This document shows, piece by piece, positions 15,135 to 24,003 of a stretch of 64,000 nt of DNA. Below the pieces are notes generated by a model. That model was not told the origin of the DNA. It made no database searches and worked only from the letters and a program-made list of their open reading frames with translations. Origin of the DNA: JALYLC01 sp963743275. GTDB taxonomy: Bacteria > Actinomycetota > Thermoleophilia > Gaiellales > JALYLC01. Made by a program: the position numbers and the translations under genes. The stretch covers positions 160,559 through 224,558 of the forward strand of contig CAVUPB010000009.1 of the NCBI GenBank assembly GCA_963743275.1, given 5' to 3'. Every line of letters starts with the position of its first letter. Position 1 is the stretch's first letter.

Positions 15135-17195
15135 GTGGCACGCAGCTCCGCATCCATCTTCTCGCGCGACATCGTCATGTCGTCGATCCGCGCGTCCTTC
15201 CCCAAGCTCGATCCGCGCCTCCAGATCCGCAATCCGGTGATGTTCATCGTCGAGATCGGCAGCGTCATCACGACCGCGATCTTCGTCAAGCAGATCGTCC
15301 AGGGGGACACGAGCGGACTTTGGTTCGTCGCGACGATCGCGGTCTGGCTGTGGCTGACCGTGCTCTTCGCGAACTTCGCCGAGGCGATCGCCGAGAGCCG
15401 CGGCAAGGCCCAGGCCAGCGCGCTGCGGGCCACCCGCACGACGACGCTGGCGCACCGCCGGCGCGCCGACGGCAGCCTCGAGGAAGTCCCGGCGCCCGAT
15501 CTCCAGAGGGGCGACGTGGTCGTCTGCGACGCCGGCCAGGTCATCCCGGCGGACGGCGACGTGATCGAGGGCGTCGGCTCGGTGGACGAGTCGGCCATCA
15601 CCGGGGAATCCGCGCCCGTCATCCGCGAGGCCGGCGGCGATCGCTCGGCCGTCACCGGCGGCACGCGCCTGCTCTCGGACCAGCTCGTGATCCAGGTCAC
15701 GCAGGAGCCCGGGCAATCGTTCCTCGACCGCATGATCGCGCTCGTCGAGGGCGCCGAGCGGCGCAAGACGCCGAACGAGATCGCCCTCAACATCCTGCTC
15801 GCAGGGCTCACGATCACGTTCGTGGCGGCGGTCGTCACGCTGCGGCCGTTCGCCATCTATGCGCACACGCCGACCTCGCAGACCGTCCTGATCGCGCTGC
15901 TCGTCGCGCTCATCCCGACGACGATCGGCGCGCTGCTATCGGCGATCGGCATCGCCGGCATGGATCGCCTCATCCAGCGCAACGTGCTCGCGATGTCGGG
16001 CCGAGCGGTCGAGGCATCCGGCGACGTCGACGTGCTGCTGCTCGACAAGACCGGCACGATCACGCTCGGCAACCGCCAGGCCACCGAGTTCGTCCCGCTG
16101 GACGGCGTCAGCGAGCAGGAGCTCGCCGAGGCGGCCCAGCTCTCGTCGCTCGCCGACGAGACGCCCGAGGGGCGCTCGATCGTCGTGCTCGCGAAGGAGA
16201 GGTACGGGCTGCGCGAGCGCGAGCTCGCGAGCCACGAGGCGATGTTCGTCCCGTTCTCCGCGACCACGCGCATGTCCGGGGTGGATTTCGACGGCAAGCG
16301 CCTGCGCAAGGGCGCGGCCGACTCCGTCAAGAAGTTCGTCGCCGAGAACGGCGGCTCGGGCGATGCGACACAGCTCGACGCCGAGGTCGAGAAGATCGCG
16401 CGTCTCGGCGGGACGCCGCTCGTCGTCGCGCAGGACAACTTCGTGCTCGGCGTGATCCACCTCAAGGACATCGTCAAGGGCGGCATGAGCGAGCGCTTCG
16501 ACGAGCTGCGCCGCATGGGCATCCGCACGGTCATGATCACGGGCGACAACCGCGTGACGGCCGGCGTGATCGCCAGCGAGTCCGGTGTCGACGACTTCCT
16601 CGCGGAAGCCACGCCCGAGGCCAAGATGGCGCTGATCCGCGAGGAGCAGGCCCTGGGGCGGATGGTCGCGATGACGGGCGACGGCACGAACGACGCGCCG
16701 GCGCTCGCACAAGCCGATGTCGGCGTCGCCATGAACACCGGCACGTCGGCGGCGAAGGAAGCCGGCAACATGGTCGACCTCGACTCCAATCCGACCAAGC
16801 TGATCGAGATCGTCGAGGTCGGCAAGCAGTTGCTGATCACGCGCGGCGCGCTGACCACGTTCTCGATCGCCAACGACGTCGCCAAGTACTTCGCAATCCT
16901 GCCGGCGATGTTCGCGTTCACGTATGGCACCAACGGAGGGCGCGGGCCGCTCGACTCGCTCAACGTCATGAGCCTGGGCACGCCCAAGAGCGCGATCACG
17001 AGCGCGATCATCTTCAACGCGTTGATCATCCCGGCGCTCGTGCCGCTGGCGCTGAAGGGCGTGAAGTACCGCGCGATCGGCGCGACCGCGCTGCTGCGCC
17101 GCAACCTGCTCATCTACGGCGCCGGCGGGGTGATCCTGCCGTTCGTCGGCATCAAGCTGATCGACCTGATCGTGCACAACCTGCTCGGCGCTTGA
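15135..17195 (+). CDS. kdpB: Potassium-transporting ATPase, KdpB catalytic P-type ATPase
   Basis: A 686-residue P-type ATPase. The phosphorylated aspartate is D304 in LLLDKTGTIT, the actuator motif is TGES (SAITGESAPVIR), and the hinge motif is GDGTNDAPALAQADVGVAMN. The motif SSLADETPEGRSIVVLA is typical of KdpB. The GTG start lies two bases after the kdpC stop. It powers K+ uptake with KdpA and KdpC. A strong bidirectional hairpin follows the gene, separating it from the convergent kdpE. Confidence 0.97.
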   Translation: MARSSASIFSRDIVMSSIRASFPKLDPRLQIRNPVMFIVEIGSVITTAIFVKQIVQGDTSGLWFVATIAVWLWLTVLFANFAEAIAESRGKAQASALRATRTTTLAHRRRADGSLEEVPAPDLQRGDVVVCDAGQVIPADGDVIEGVGSVDESAITGESAPVIREAGGDRSAVTGGTRLLSDQLVIQVTQEPGQSFLDRMIALVEGAERRKTPNEIALNILLAGLTITFVAAVVTLRPFAIYAHTPTSQTVLIALLVALIPTTIGALLSAIGIAGMDRLIQRNVLAMSGRAVEASGDVDVLLLDKTGTITLGNRQATEFVPLDGVSEQELAEAAQLSSLADETPEGRSIVVLAKERYGLRERELASHEAMFVPFSATTRMSGVDFDGKRLRKGAADSVKKFVAENGGSGDATQLDAEVEKIARLGGTPLVVAQDNFVLGVIHLKDIVKGGMSERFDELRRMGIRTVMITGDNRVTAGVIASESGVDDFLAEATPEAKMALIREEQALGRMVAMTGDGTNDAPALAQADVGVAMNTGTSAAKEAGNMVDLDSNPTKLIEIVEVGKQLLITRGALTTFSIANDVAKYFAILPAMFAFTYGTNGGRGPLDSLNVMSLGTPKSAITSAIIFNALIIPALVPLALKGVKYRAIGATALLRRNLLIYGAGGVILPFVGIKLIDLIVHNLLGA

Positions 17196-17232
17196 CCCCC
17201 GGCCTGGGCTCGCCCAGGCGGCTCCCCACGAC

Positions 17233-17260
17233 GCGGGCCCGCTCATCCGAGCGGGCCCGC
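17233..17260. terminator. Bidirectional terminator hairpin between kdpB and kdpE
   Basis: GCGGGCCCGCT and its exact complement AGCGGGCCCGC form an 11-bp stem with a 6-base loop. The plus strand continues with GGTCGTTCTC, a modest T-rich tail. It lies between two convergent operons. Confidence 0.75.
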
Positions 17261-17268
17261 GGTCGTTC

Positions 17269-17979
17269 TCAGGCGGTCTCGCTCTGCCCGTCGAAGAAGC
17301 GGTAGCCGAGGCCCGGCTCGGTCACGATCAGGGCCGGGTGACGCGGATCCTGCTCGATACGGCGGCGCAGTTGCGAGATCTGCACGCGCAGGTTGTCGGC
17401 GGCGGCGGCGTCCGGGTCGCCCCAGACCTCGGCCACGATGGCACGGTGGGTCAACAGCCTTCCGGGGTGACGCATGAAGCACGCGAGCAGCGCGAACTGC
17501 GTGCGCGTGAGCTGCACGGGCTCGCCGCGCACGCGCGCCGTGTGCTCGGCGAGATCGAGCTGCACCGGGCCTCGCTCCATCCGCGCCGACTCGGCGCGGG
17601 CGTCCGCGGCATTGCCATGGCGGAGCGCCACGCGCACGCGTGCGAGCAGCTCGCGCACCGAGAACGGCTTCGAGACGTAGTCGTCGGCCCCGAGGTCGAG
17701 CGCCTCGACCTTGACGGCGTCCTCGCCCTGGGCCGAGAGCACGATGATCGGCAGCGCCGGGTACAGCACGCGCACGCGGCGGATGACCTCGAAGCCGCTG
17801 ACGCCGGGCAGGCCGAGGTCGAGCAGGAGGAGGTCGAACGCGCCGTTCGTGACGCGTGCGAGCGCATCCTCGCCGGTGAGCGTGGCCGTTACCACGTACC
17901 CCTGGGCCTCGAGTGCGATGCGCAGCGCGCGCAGGACGACCGGCTCGTCGTCGACGAGCAGGATCATCGGTCGCTTCAT
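17269..17979 (-). CDS. kdpE: KdpE-like response regulator
   Basis: A 236-residue OmpR-family regulator. The receiver has LLVDDE (D10, D11), phospho-acceptor D54 in LLLLDLGLPG, and the lysine in VSKPFSVRE. The winged-helix domain ends in VQISQLRRRIEQDPRHPALI followed by VTEPGLGYRF, as in KdpE. The start overlaps the kinase stop by ATGA. It faces kdpB across a shared terminator and is read from the promoter with the strongest copy of the four-half-site operator, which suggests autoregulation. It is the best candidate for controlling kdpFACB. Confidence 0.93.
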   Translation of the reverse strand: MKRPMILLVDDEPVVLRALRIALEAQGYVVTATLTGEDALARVTNGAFDLLLLDLGLPGVSGFEVIRRVRVLYPALPIIVLSAQGEDAVKVEALDLGADDYVSKPFSVRELLARVRVALRHGNAADARAESARMERGPVQLDLAEHTARVRGEPVQLTRTQFALLACFMRHPGRLLTHRAIVAEVWGDPDAAAADNLRVQISQLRRRIEQDPRHPALIVTEPGLGYRFFDGQSETA

Positions 17980-19491
17980 GCCGCGAGCGGCAGCTCGACG
18001 ACGAAGGTCGCGCCGCCGCCCGCTGTGGGCTCGACGTGGATCGAGCCGCCGTGGGCCTCGACGAACCCTCTGCTGATCGTGAGCCCGAGGCCGGTGCCCA
18101 TGCTGCTGTCGCGGCCCTTGCGCAGCCGGTAGTACGGCTCGAAGATGCGCCGGCGCTCGGCCTCGGGCACGCCCGGCCCGTGGTCGACCACCGAGATGCG
18201 CAGCGCGGTGCCCGTGCTCGTCGCGTACAGCCCGATCGCTTCGTCCCGGTCGGCGCGGCTCGCGTTCTCGAGCAGGTTCACGAGCACCTGGCGGATCATC
18301 GTCTCGTCGACGTTCACCGGCGGCAGCTCCGCGACGACGTCGACGTCGACGTACTGGCCTTCGAGCGCCGCCGCCGCGTCGTCGACCGCTGCGTAGAGCA
18401 GCTCGTCGACGGGCATCAGCGTGCGCCGGGGATGCAGCGCGCCGGCCTCGATGCGCGAGAGCTCGAGCATGTTGTCGACCAGCCGCGTGAGCCGGCGGGC
18501 CTCGGTCTCGATCCCGCCGATCAGCGCCTCGCGCTCGTGCTCGGGCACGCTCTCGCGCAGGGCGGAGGCCGATGCGGTGATCGCCGTCAGAGGGGTGCGC
18601 AGGTCGTGCGAGACGGACTGCAGGAGCGCGGTGCGCAAGCGATCCGTCTCCTTGAGCGCCTGCAGCATCACGCCCTCGTGCTCGAGGCGGGCGCGCCCGA
18701 GCGCGAGGCCGAGGATCCCGCAGAACGACTCCAGCACCGCCACCGTCTCGCTGTCGATGCGCCGGGTCCCGGTGTCGGCGGCGAGGTAGCCGAACGTGAT
18801 GCCGCTGTCGGCGATCGGCAGTGCGAGCACGCCGCCCTCGCCGCGCAGCGCGACGAGGGCGGGTCCGTCGGCCGGGCTCATGGTCTGCTCGAGGTGCGCA
18901 CCCGCGGCGTCGTGCGTGCCCACCCGCTCGTCGAGCTCCTGACCGCGCACGGCGACGCGCAGCGCGGCGCCGCGCAGGGCGAGGCCCTGCGGTGATGTCG
19001 GCCAGCGTCCTGCGCAGCGCGGGCCGCAGGTCGTCGGTGCGGATCAGGTCGGTCGCCAGCGCCTGCAGCATCTCCATGCGCAGCGCGCGTCGCTTCGCCG
19101 CTGCGCTCGCCGACCGGAAGCCGCCCACGTAGTTGGCGAGGACGACCGCGATCAGCGTGTAGATGATGAAGGCCGCAATGCTCGCGGACGCCTCGATGCG
19201 GAACGAGTAGTACGGGTGGGTGAAGAGGAAGTTGAACGTCAGCGCACTGACGAGCGCGAGCGCGAGCGCGAGGATGCGCCCGCCGTTCGTGGCGATCAGC
19301 GGCGGCAGCAGCAGGACGAGCGCGAACGTCCCGGTGTCGAGGTCGTCGCGCGCGGGCAGCAGCACGGCGACGGCGACGATCAGCATGAACAGCGACGCCG
19401 CGCCCGCCAGCGCACCGCGCCAGGCCGCCTCCTCGTCGAGCTCGGGGAGATGCCGGCGGATCGCAGCGACGGTCTGTGCGCGCGCGCTCAC
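17976..19491 (-). CDS. kdpD: KdpD-like sensor kinase (DUF4118-GAF-HisKA-HATPase), one-base frameshift
   Basis: The gene is read in two frames. The N-terminal part (from GTG 19491, MSARAQTVAAIRRHLPELDE) has four helices of DUF4118, including FNFLFTHPYYSFRIE, and runs to LRRTLADIT. The second frame takes over with PQGLALRGAALRVAVRGQEL and continues through SVSHDLRTPLTAI (phospho-histidine), NLLENASRADRDEA and GTGLGLTISRG. The switch needs loss of one base near 18990-18999. Both halves are conserved, so an assembly error is likely, though a real mutation cannot be excluded. It lacks the N-terminal KdpD sensor, which is encoded divergently at 19671. Its stop overlaps kdpE. Intact length would be about 505 residues. 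Confidence 0.85.
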
Positions 19492-19565
19492 GACGACCAG
19501 CGCGTCGCGCGCACGAGGTGTCGCTGCGGCATGCCGCCCATGATGCCGCACATGGTCACGGCTCG

Positions 19566-19571
19566 ACCGTA
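19566..19571 (-). promoter_or_regulatory. -10 box TACGGT for the kinase-kdpE operon
   Basis: TACGGT on the minus strand starts 10 bases after the fourth half-site of the operator array at 19582-19630. The coding start is about 75 bases downstream. Confidence 0.5.
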
Positions 19572-19581
19572 CAGCGCGCGC

Positions 19582-19630
19582 GTGAAGCCGCGCCAAAGGA
19601 TGCGCGCGAACGTCTGAAGCGCGCCTAAAG
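19582..19630 (-). promoter_or_regulatory. KdpE-type four-half-site operator, kinase-kdpE/kdpD divergent promoter
   Basis: Reading the minus strand, CTTTAG, CTTCAG, CTTTGG and CTTCAC start at 19630, 19619, 19598 and 19587, giving spacings of 11, 21 and 11 bp. All four half-sites keep the CTT core. The array lies between the kinase gene and the divergent KdpD sensor gene and could serve both. It is the most complete copy of the operator in the window. Confidence 0.7.
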
Positions 19631-19658
19631 CCGTCGCGCCACGGGCGGTCGCGGAGCC

Positions 19659-19664
19659 TAGACT
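19659..19664 (+). promoter_or_regulatory. -10 box TAGACT of a leaderless start
   Basis: TAGACT is followed by 6 bases and GTG 19671 of the KdpD sensor gene. The plus-strand end of the operator array lies 28 bp upstream. Confidence 0.55.
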
Positions 19665-19670
19665 CGGGAG

Positions 19671-20766
19671 GTGGCGGCTCCGCTCCAGGTTGCACGCGGA
19701 TTCCTGCGCATCTACCTCGGCGCGGCCGCCGGCGTGGGCAAGACCTACCAGATGCTGGGGGACGCGCGCCTCGCCGCCGAGGAGGGCACCGACATCGTGA
19801 TCGGCTATCTCGAGCCGCACGGGCGCGTCGCGACCGAGGAGCGCGCGCGCGGCCTCGAGGCCGCGCCCGTGGTGCGCTACGGATCGGGCAGCCGCGCCGA
19901 GACCGAGCCCGATGTCGCGTGGCTGATCGAGCGCCGTCCGAGCGTCGCGATCGTCGACGAGCTGGCGCACACGAACCCGCCGGAGGCGCCGCGGCCCAAG
20001 CGCTACGACGATGTCGCCGTCCTGCTCGCGAACGGCATCGACGTCTGGACGACCGTCAACATCCAGCACCTCGAGAGCCTCGGCAACCGCATCCGCTCGC
20101 TCACCGGAGTCGAGGTCCGCGAGACGTTCCCGGATCGGCTCCTGCACGAAGCCGACGAGATCAAGCTCGTCGACCTCAGCCCGGCATCGCTGCGCGAGCG
20201 CATCGCGCGCGGTCTCGTCTATCCCACGGATCGCGTCGAGCAGGCGCTGACGGGCTTCTTCACGATCGAGAACCTCACCGCCCTGCGCGCGCTCGTCCTG
20301 CACGAGCTCGCCGAGGTCGCGGCGGCGCATCTCGACACGACGAATCCCGACGCGCGGCCGAGCGAGCGGGTGCTCGTGGCGATCAGCGCTCGCCGCGACT
20401 CGTACGCGATCCTCATCCGGAACGGCGAGCGCCTGGCGCGCCGCAGCGACTCCGAGCTCTACGTGCTGTACGTCGAGCCTCCGGGCGGCCGCAACGGACG
20501 CGGACACCGCGCGCGTGCTCGCCGACGCCGAGGCGCTCACGCGCTCGCTCGGGGGCGTCTTCCTGCGCCGGCGCGCCGAGAACCCGGCGAGCGAGATCAT
20601 CCGCGAGGCGGAGGCCCAGCGCATCACGCAGATCGTCGTCGGCAAGAGCCGCCGCTCGGGTCTGCGCCTGCGTCTCGGCGGCTCGCTCGTCGAGGCCGTG
20701 CTGCGCGGCACCTCGGGCATCGACGTGCACGTCGTCGACGATCAGGCTCCGCGCGCCGGCGCGTGA
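19671..20766 (+). CDS. Stand-alone KdpD N-terminal sensor plus USP domain, one-base frameshift
   Basis: This gene encodes only the cytosolic front half of KdpD. The Walker A motif GAAAGVGKTYQML lies near residue 17 and VDELAHTN gives Walker B. GIDVWTTVNIQHLESL and DEIKLVDLSP are typical of the KdpD sensor domain. A universal-stress-protein domain follows (VLVAISARRDSYAILIRNG). After VEPPGG the frame shifts by one base near 20484-20492 and continues with TDADTARVLADAEALTRSLG to the end, RGTSGIDVHVVDDQ. There is no membrane or kinase part, so it should signal through a partner, probably the divergent DUF4118 kinase. The frameshift is probably a sequencing error. About 365 residues if intact. 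Confidence 0.83.
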
Positions 20767-20797
20767 GAAACCCGCACGGCGCGCGCCGTGCATCCGG

Positions 20798-20803
20798 TAG
20801 CCT
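20798..20803 (+). promoter_or_regulatory. -10 box TAGCCT upstream of the KimA-like fusion gene
   Basis: TAGCCT is followed by 6 bases and a GTG at 20810 that opens a 10-codon reading frame ending on the ATG of the transporter gene. Confidence 0.5.
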
Positions 20804-20809
20804 CGCGCC

Positions 20810-20842
20810 GTGCCGGCCATCACGTACGACGGGTCGGCATGA
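20810..20842 (+). CDS. Possible leaderless 10-codon leader peptide
   Basis: GTG 20810 opens a frame encoding MPAITYDGSA. Its TGA overlaps the ATG of the transporter gene (ATGA). The GTG lies exactly 6 bases after a TAGCCT box, as at other leaderless starts. The transporter has no ribosome site of its own, so coupled re-initiation from the peptide is plausible. Confidence 0.35.
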   Translation: MPAITYDGSA

Positions 20843-23800
20843 GCGCGCCCGGGCGCAGCTTCAAGCGCACGCTCGTCGGCCGCCGCATGCCGATGGGCAG
20901 CCTCGAGGACGAGCTGCTCCCGCGCTGGGTCGCGCTCCCGATCTTCGCCTCGGACCCGCTCTCGTCGGTGGCCTACGCGACCGAGGCGGGACTCGTCGTG
21001 CTCGTCGCCACCTCGCTGACCTCCCGCGGCCTGATCGTGCCGATCTCGGCGGTCATCGCGGCGTTGCTGGTGATCGTCGTCCTCTCGTATCGCCAGACGA
21101 TCTTCGCCTACCCCAACGGGGGCGGCTCGTACGTCGTCGCGAAGGAGAACCTCGGCCAGACCGCGGGGCTCGTGGCTGCGGCGTCGCTGCTCACGGACTA
21201 CGTCCTGACGGCTGCCGTGTCGATCGCGTCGGGCGTGCTCGCGGTCACCTCGGCGGTTCCCGAGCTCTCGTCGCATGCCGTCGAGCTGAGCCTCGGCGTG
21301 CTCGTCGTGCTGGTGCTCGTCAACCTCCGCGGCGTGCGCGAGTCGGGCTTCGTGTTCGCGCTGCCCACGTACGGCTTCATCATCGCGATCGGCGCCACGA
21401 TCGCGGTCGGCTTCGTGCGCGGGATGGTCAGCGGCTGGCCCACTGCGCACGTCCCCGACCCGGCCCAGGCCGGCCTGGCAGGCGGCGTCGGCCTCGTCGT
21501 GCTCCTGCGCGCGTTCGCGTCGGGCTGCAGCGCCCTGACGGGCGTCGAGGCGATCTCGAACGGCGTGACCGCGTTCCGCCGGCCGCAGGCGCGGAACGCC
21601 GCGAGCACGCTGATGTCGATGGGCGTGATCGCCGTCGTGCTGTTCCTCGGCGTCTCGGTCCTGGCCTGGAAGATCGACGCGCGGCCGAGCGGGTCGGTCT
21701 CGGTGCTCTCGGAGATCGCTCGCGCCGTGTTCCCGCCCGGGGGGTCGTCGTTCGGCTACTACGCCGTGCAGGCGACGACGGCCGCGGTGCTCGCGCTCGC
21801 CGCCAACACGGCGTTCCAGGGCTTCCCGCGCCTCGCCGCCCTGCTCGCGAGCGACAGCTTCCTGCCCCGGCAGTTCTCGAACCTCGGCGACCGCCTCGTC
21901 TACTCCAACGGCATCCTCGTGCTGGCCCTGGCGGCCGGCGCGCTCATTGTCGGGTTCCACGCCGACGTGCTCAGCCTGATCCACCTCTACCTGCTGGGCG
22001 TGTTCACGGCGTTCACGCTCTCGCAGTTCGGCATGGTGCGGCACAACTGGAACCGCCGCGCATCCGTCGTCTCGGCGCGTTCGCTCGTCTATCCGATCGC
22101 GCTCAACGCCACCGGCGGCCTCCTCACCGGCCTCGTCGGTGCGGTCGTGATCGCGACGAAGTTCGGCGAGGGCGCGTGGATGGTGATGATCGCGATCCCG
22201 ACGCTCGTGCTCGGGTTCGTCGTCGTCGGCCGGCACTACGCCGACGTGCGCACGCGCCTGCGCGACCCGGGGGGCGCCTACGCCGCGGTGCGCGGGCCGG
22301 TGGTGCTGTACGTCAGCGCACTCGACGATGCGACCGCAGCGGCGCTCCGTTACGTGCGCTCGATCGCGGGCGACCGCTACCAGGCGATCCACGTCGCCGA
22401 TCCCGCGGGCGTGACCGGCATCGCCGAGGCCTGGCGCGGGTTCAGCGGTGACGGGCCTCCGCTCCTGTCCCTGCCGCGCGAGCGCACGGTCTCGGGCACG
22501 GTCGCGCGCCACGTGCGGGAGCTCGAGCACGGCCCCGGCGAGGTCACCACGCTGGTCGTGCCGGAGCTGTTCAAGCGCAGGTCGCTGCTCGCGATCGTGC
22601 GCGGCCGGACGACGCTCGCCCTGCGTCTGCGGCTGCAGGGCGAGGAGGACGTCGTGCTCGCCGATGTCCCCGTCGTGGCCGGCTCCACGGGCGTTCCGCG
22701 CCCGCGCTCGGGCGAGGGGCGCACCAGCGTCCTCCTGCCCATCGCCGAGCTCAGCGCCGCATCGCGCCACGCGCTCGGATACGCGCTCGGCCTCGGGAGC
22801 GAGCATGTCCTCGGCCTGCACGTCGAGCTCGGCGCCGACGACGTGTCGCAGACCCGCGCGGCCTGGGCCGCGCGGGCCCTGCCGATCCCGGTCAAGGTCG
22901 TGCCGTCGCCCTATCGCGACCTCGGGCAGCCGCTGCTCGCCGAGATCCGCGCGATCACCGCCGACCCCGACGCGGTCTGCGTGGTCGTCATGCCCGAGAT
23001 CATCAGCCCGCACCGCTGGCAGCGGATCCTGCACAACCAGCGGGCGCTGTTCATCAAGCGGCTGCTCCTGTTCGAGGAGCGTGTCGTATTGACGAGCGTG
23101 CCCTATCGCCTCCCGGAGGCGGGCGAGGTTGCGCCCGCGACCCCGGACACGGCGGGCGCACTCGAGCGCGCGCGGGAGTTCGCCGTCCCGAGCGCGCCGC
23201 TGCGGTCTCCGGGCATTGCGGTCGAGCGCGCGGCTCGTGCGCCCGCTGCCCCCGAGCCGCGGATGTCGACCGAGGCGATCTGGCGCGCGTTCGAGGGCTT
23301 CGCGGGCTCGCTGGCGCTGCTGGCGGTCACGCTCGTCGGTCTGCTGCTGCTGCGCGACCACCTGAGCGCCGAGACGGTTGCGCTCGTCATGCTCCTGCCC
23401 CCGCTCGTCGCGGCGCTCTCGGGCCGCGCGCTCGCGCTCGTGATGGCGGCCTTCGGCGCGCTGCTCTTCAACTTCTTCTTCCTGAAGCCGTACTACTCGC
23501 TCTCGATCGAGAGCAGCGACAGCATCGGCGCCTTTCTCGCGTACGCGTCGGTGGCGATGCTCGTCGCGATCGTCGCGGGGCGCCTGCGGCAGGCGCGGGC
23601 CGATGCCGACCGGCGCATCCGCCAGGAGCAGGTGCTGCACGACGTCGCGCTCGCCCTGCTCGCGGGTGAGACGCGCGAGGATGTCCTGCGCGCGCACCTG
23701 CAGCGCCTGGCGGATGCGCTCGGCGTGAGCGCGGCCGCGACCGTCGACGGCACGCGTGCGATCGTCGCCGGCGATGCCGCGCCGGCCCTGCTGCGCGCCG

Positions 23801-24003
23801 AGCTGCAGGGCGTCCGCTACCACGGTGCGGCGTTCGGCGAGCGCGGGCGCATCGTCATCGACGGCGGGCTGCGTCTCGGCCGCGCGCAGATCCAGGTGGC
23901 CGACACGCTCGCCCGCCTGCTCGACGCCGGGCGCGCCGGTTGCGGGACATCCGCGGACGGCGGCGCTCAGGTGTCGTCGACGCGCACCTCGTCGGACCCC
24001 TGA
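20839..24003 (+). CDS. KimA-like potassium transporter fused to KdpD-type DUF4118 and GAF-like domains
   Basis: A 1054-residue fusion. Residues 1-465 are a 12-helix APC-superfamily permease closely resembling KimA: ASDPLSSVAYATEA, SYRQTIFAYPNGGGSY, LLTDYVLTAAVSIASG and SGCSALTGVEAISNG. The aspartates of SDPLSSVAY and TDY correspond to KimA potassium-binding positions. Residues 470-760 hold two USP-like cytosolic regions, ending in HRWQRILHNQRALF like KimA. Residues 815-910 are a four-helix DUF4118 segment with FNFFFLKPYYSLSIES, matching the sensor kinases nearby, and 920-1035 is GAF-like. There is no kinase domain. The frame is uninterrupted across the junction. I know KimA only without such a tail, so the architecture is unusual. 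A role coupling K+ transport to Kdp signalling is inference. Confidence 0.88.
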   Translation: MSAPGRSFKRTLVGRRMPMGSLEDELLPRWVALPIFASDPLSSVAYATEAGLVVLVATSLTSRGLIVPISAVIAALLVIVVLSYRQTIFAYPNGGGSYVVAKENLGQTAGLVAAASLLTDYVLTAAVSIASGVLAVTSAVPELSSHAVELSLGVLVVLVLVNLRGVRESGFVFALPTYGFIIAIGATIAVGFVRGMVSGWPTAHVPDPAQAGLAGGVGLVVLLRAFASGCSALTGVEAISNGVTAFRRPQARNAASTLMSMGVIAVVLFLGVSVLAWKIDARPSGSVSVLSEIARAVFPPGGSSFGYYAVQATTAAVLALAANTAFQGFPRLAALLASDSFLPRQFSNLGDRLVYSNGILVLALAAGALIVGFHADVLSLIHLYLLGVFTAFTLSQFGMVRHNWNRRASVVSARSLVYPIALNATGGLLTGLVGAVVIATKFGEGAWMVMIAIPTLVLGFVVVGRHYADVRTRLRDPGGAYAAVRGPVVLYVSALDDATAAALRYVRSIAGDRYQAIHVADPAGVTGIAEAWRGFSGDGPPLLSLPRERTVSGTVARHVRELEHGPGEVTTLVVPELFKRRSLLAIVRGRTTLALRLRLQGEEDVVLADVPVVAGSTGVPRPRSGEGRTSVLLPIAELSAASRHALGYALGLGSEHVLGLHVELGADDVSQTRAAWAARALPIPVKVVPSPYRDLGQPLLAEIRAITADPDAVCVVVMPEIISPHRWQRILHNQRALFIKRLLLFEERVVLTSVPYRLPEAGEVAPATPDTAGALERAREFAVPSAPLRSPGIAVERAARAPAAPEPRMSTEAIWRAFEGFAGSLALLAVTLVGLLLLRDHLSAETVALVMLLPPLVAALSGRALALVMAAFGALLFNFFFLKPYYSLSIESSDSIGAFLAYASVAMLVAIVAGRLRQARADADRRIRQEQVLHDVALALLAGETREDVLRAHLQRLADALGVSAAATVDGTRAIVAGDAAPALLRAELQGVRYHGAAFGERGRIVIDGGLRLGRAQIQVADTLARLLDAGRAGCGTSADGGAQVSSTRTSSDP

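Noticed and set aside
20413..23823. Very long open frame (over 1100 codons) on the minus strand opposite the KimA-like fusion
   Set aside because: It is antisense to a gene with clear motifs, is rich in Arg, Ala, Gly and His with no recognisable domain, and is explained by GC-rich codon bias. The same holds for other long antisense frames, for example opposite iolD and opposite the secreted protein at 58-60 kb.
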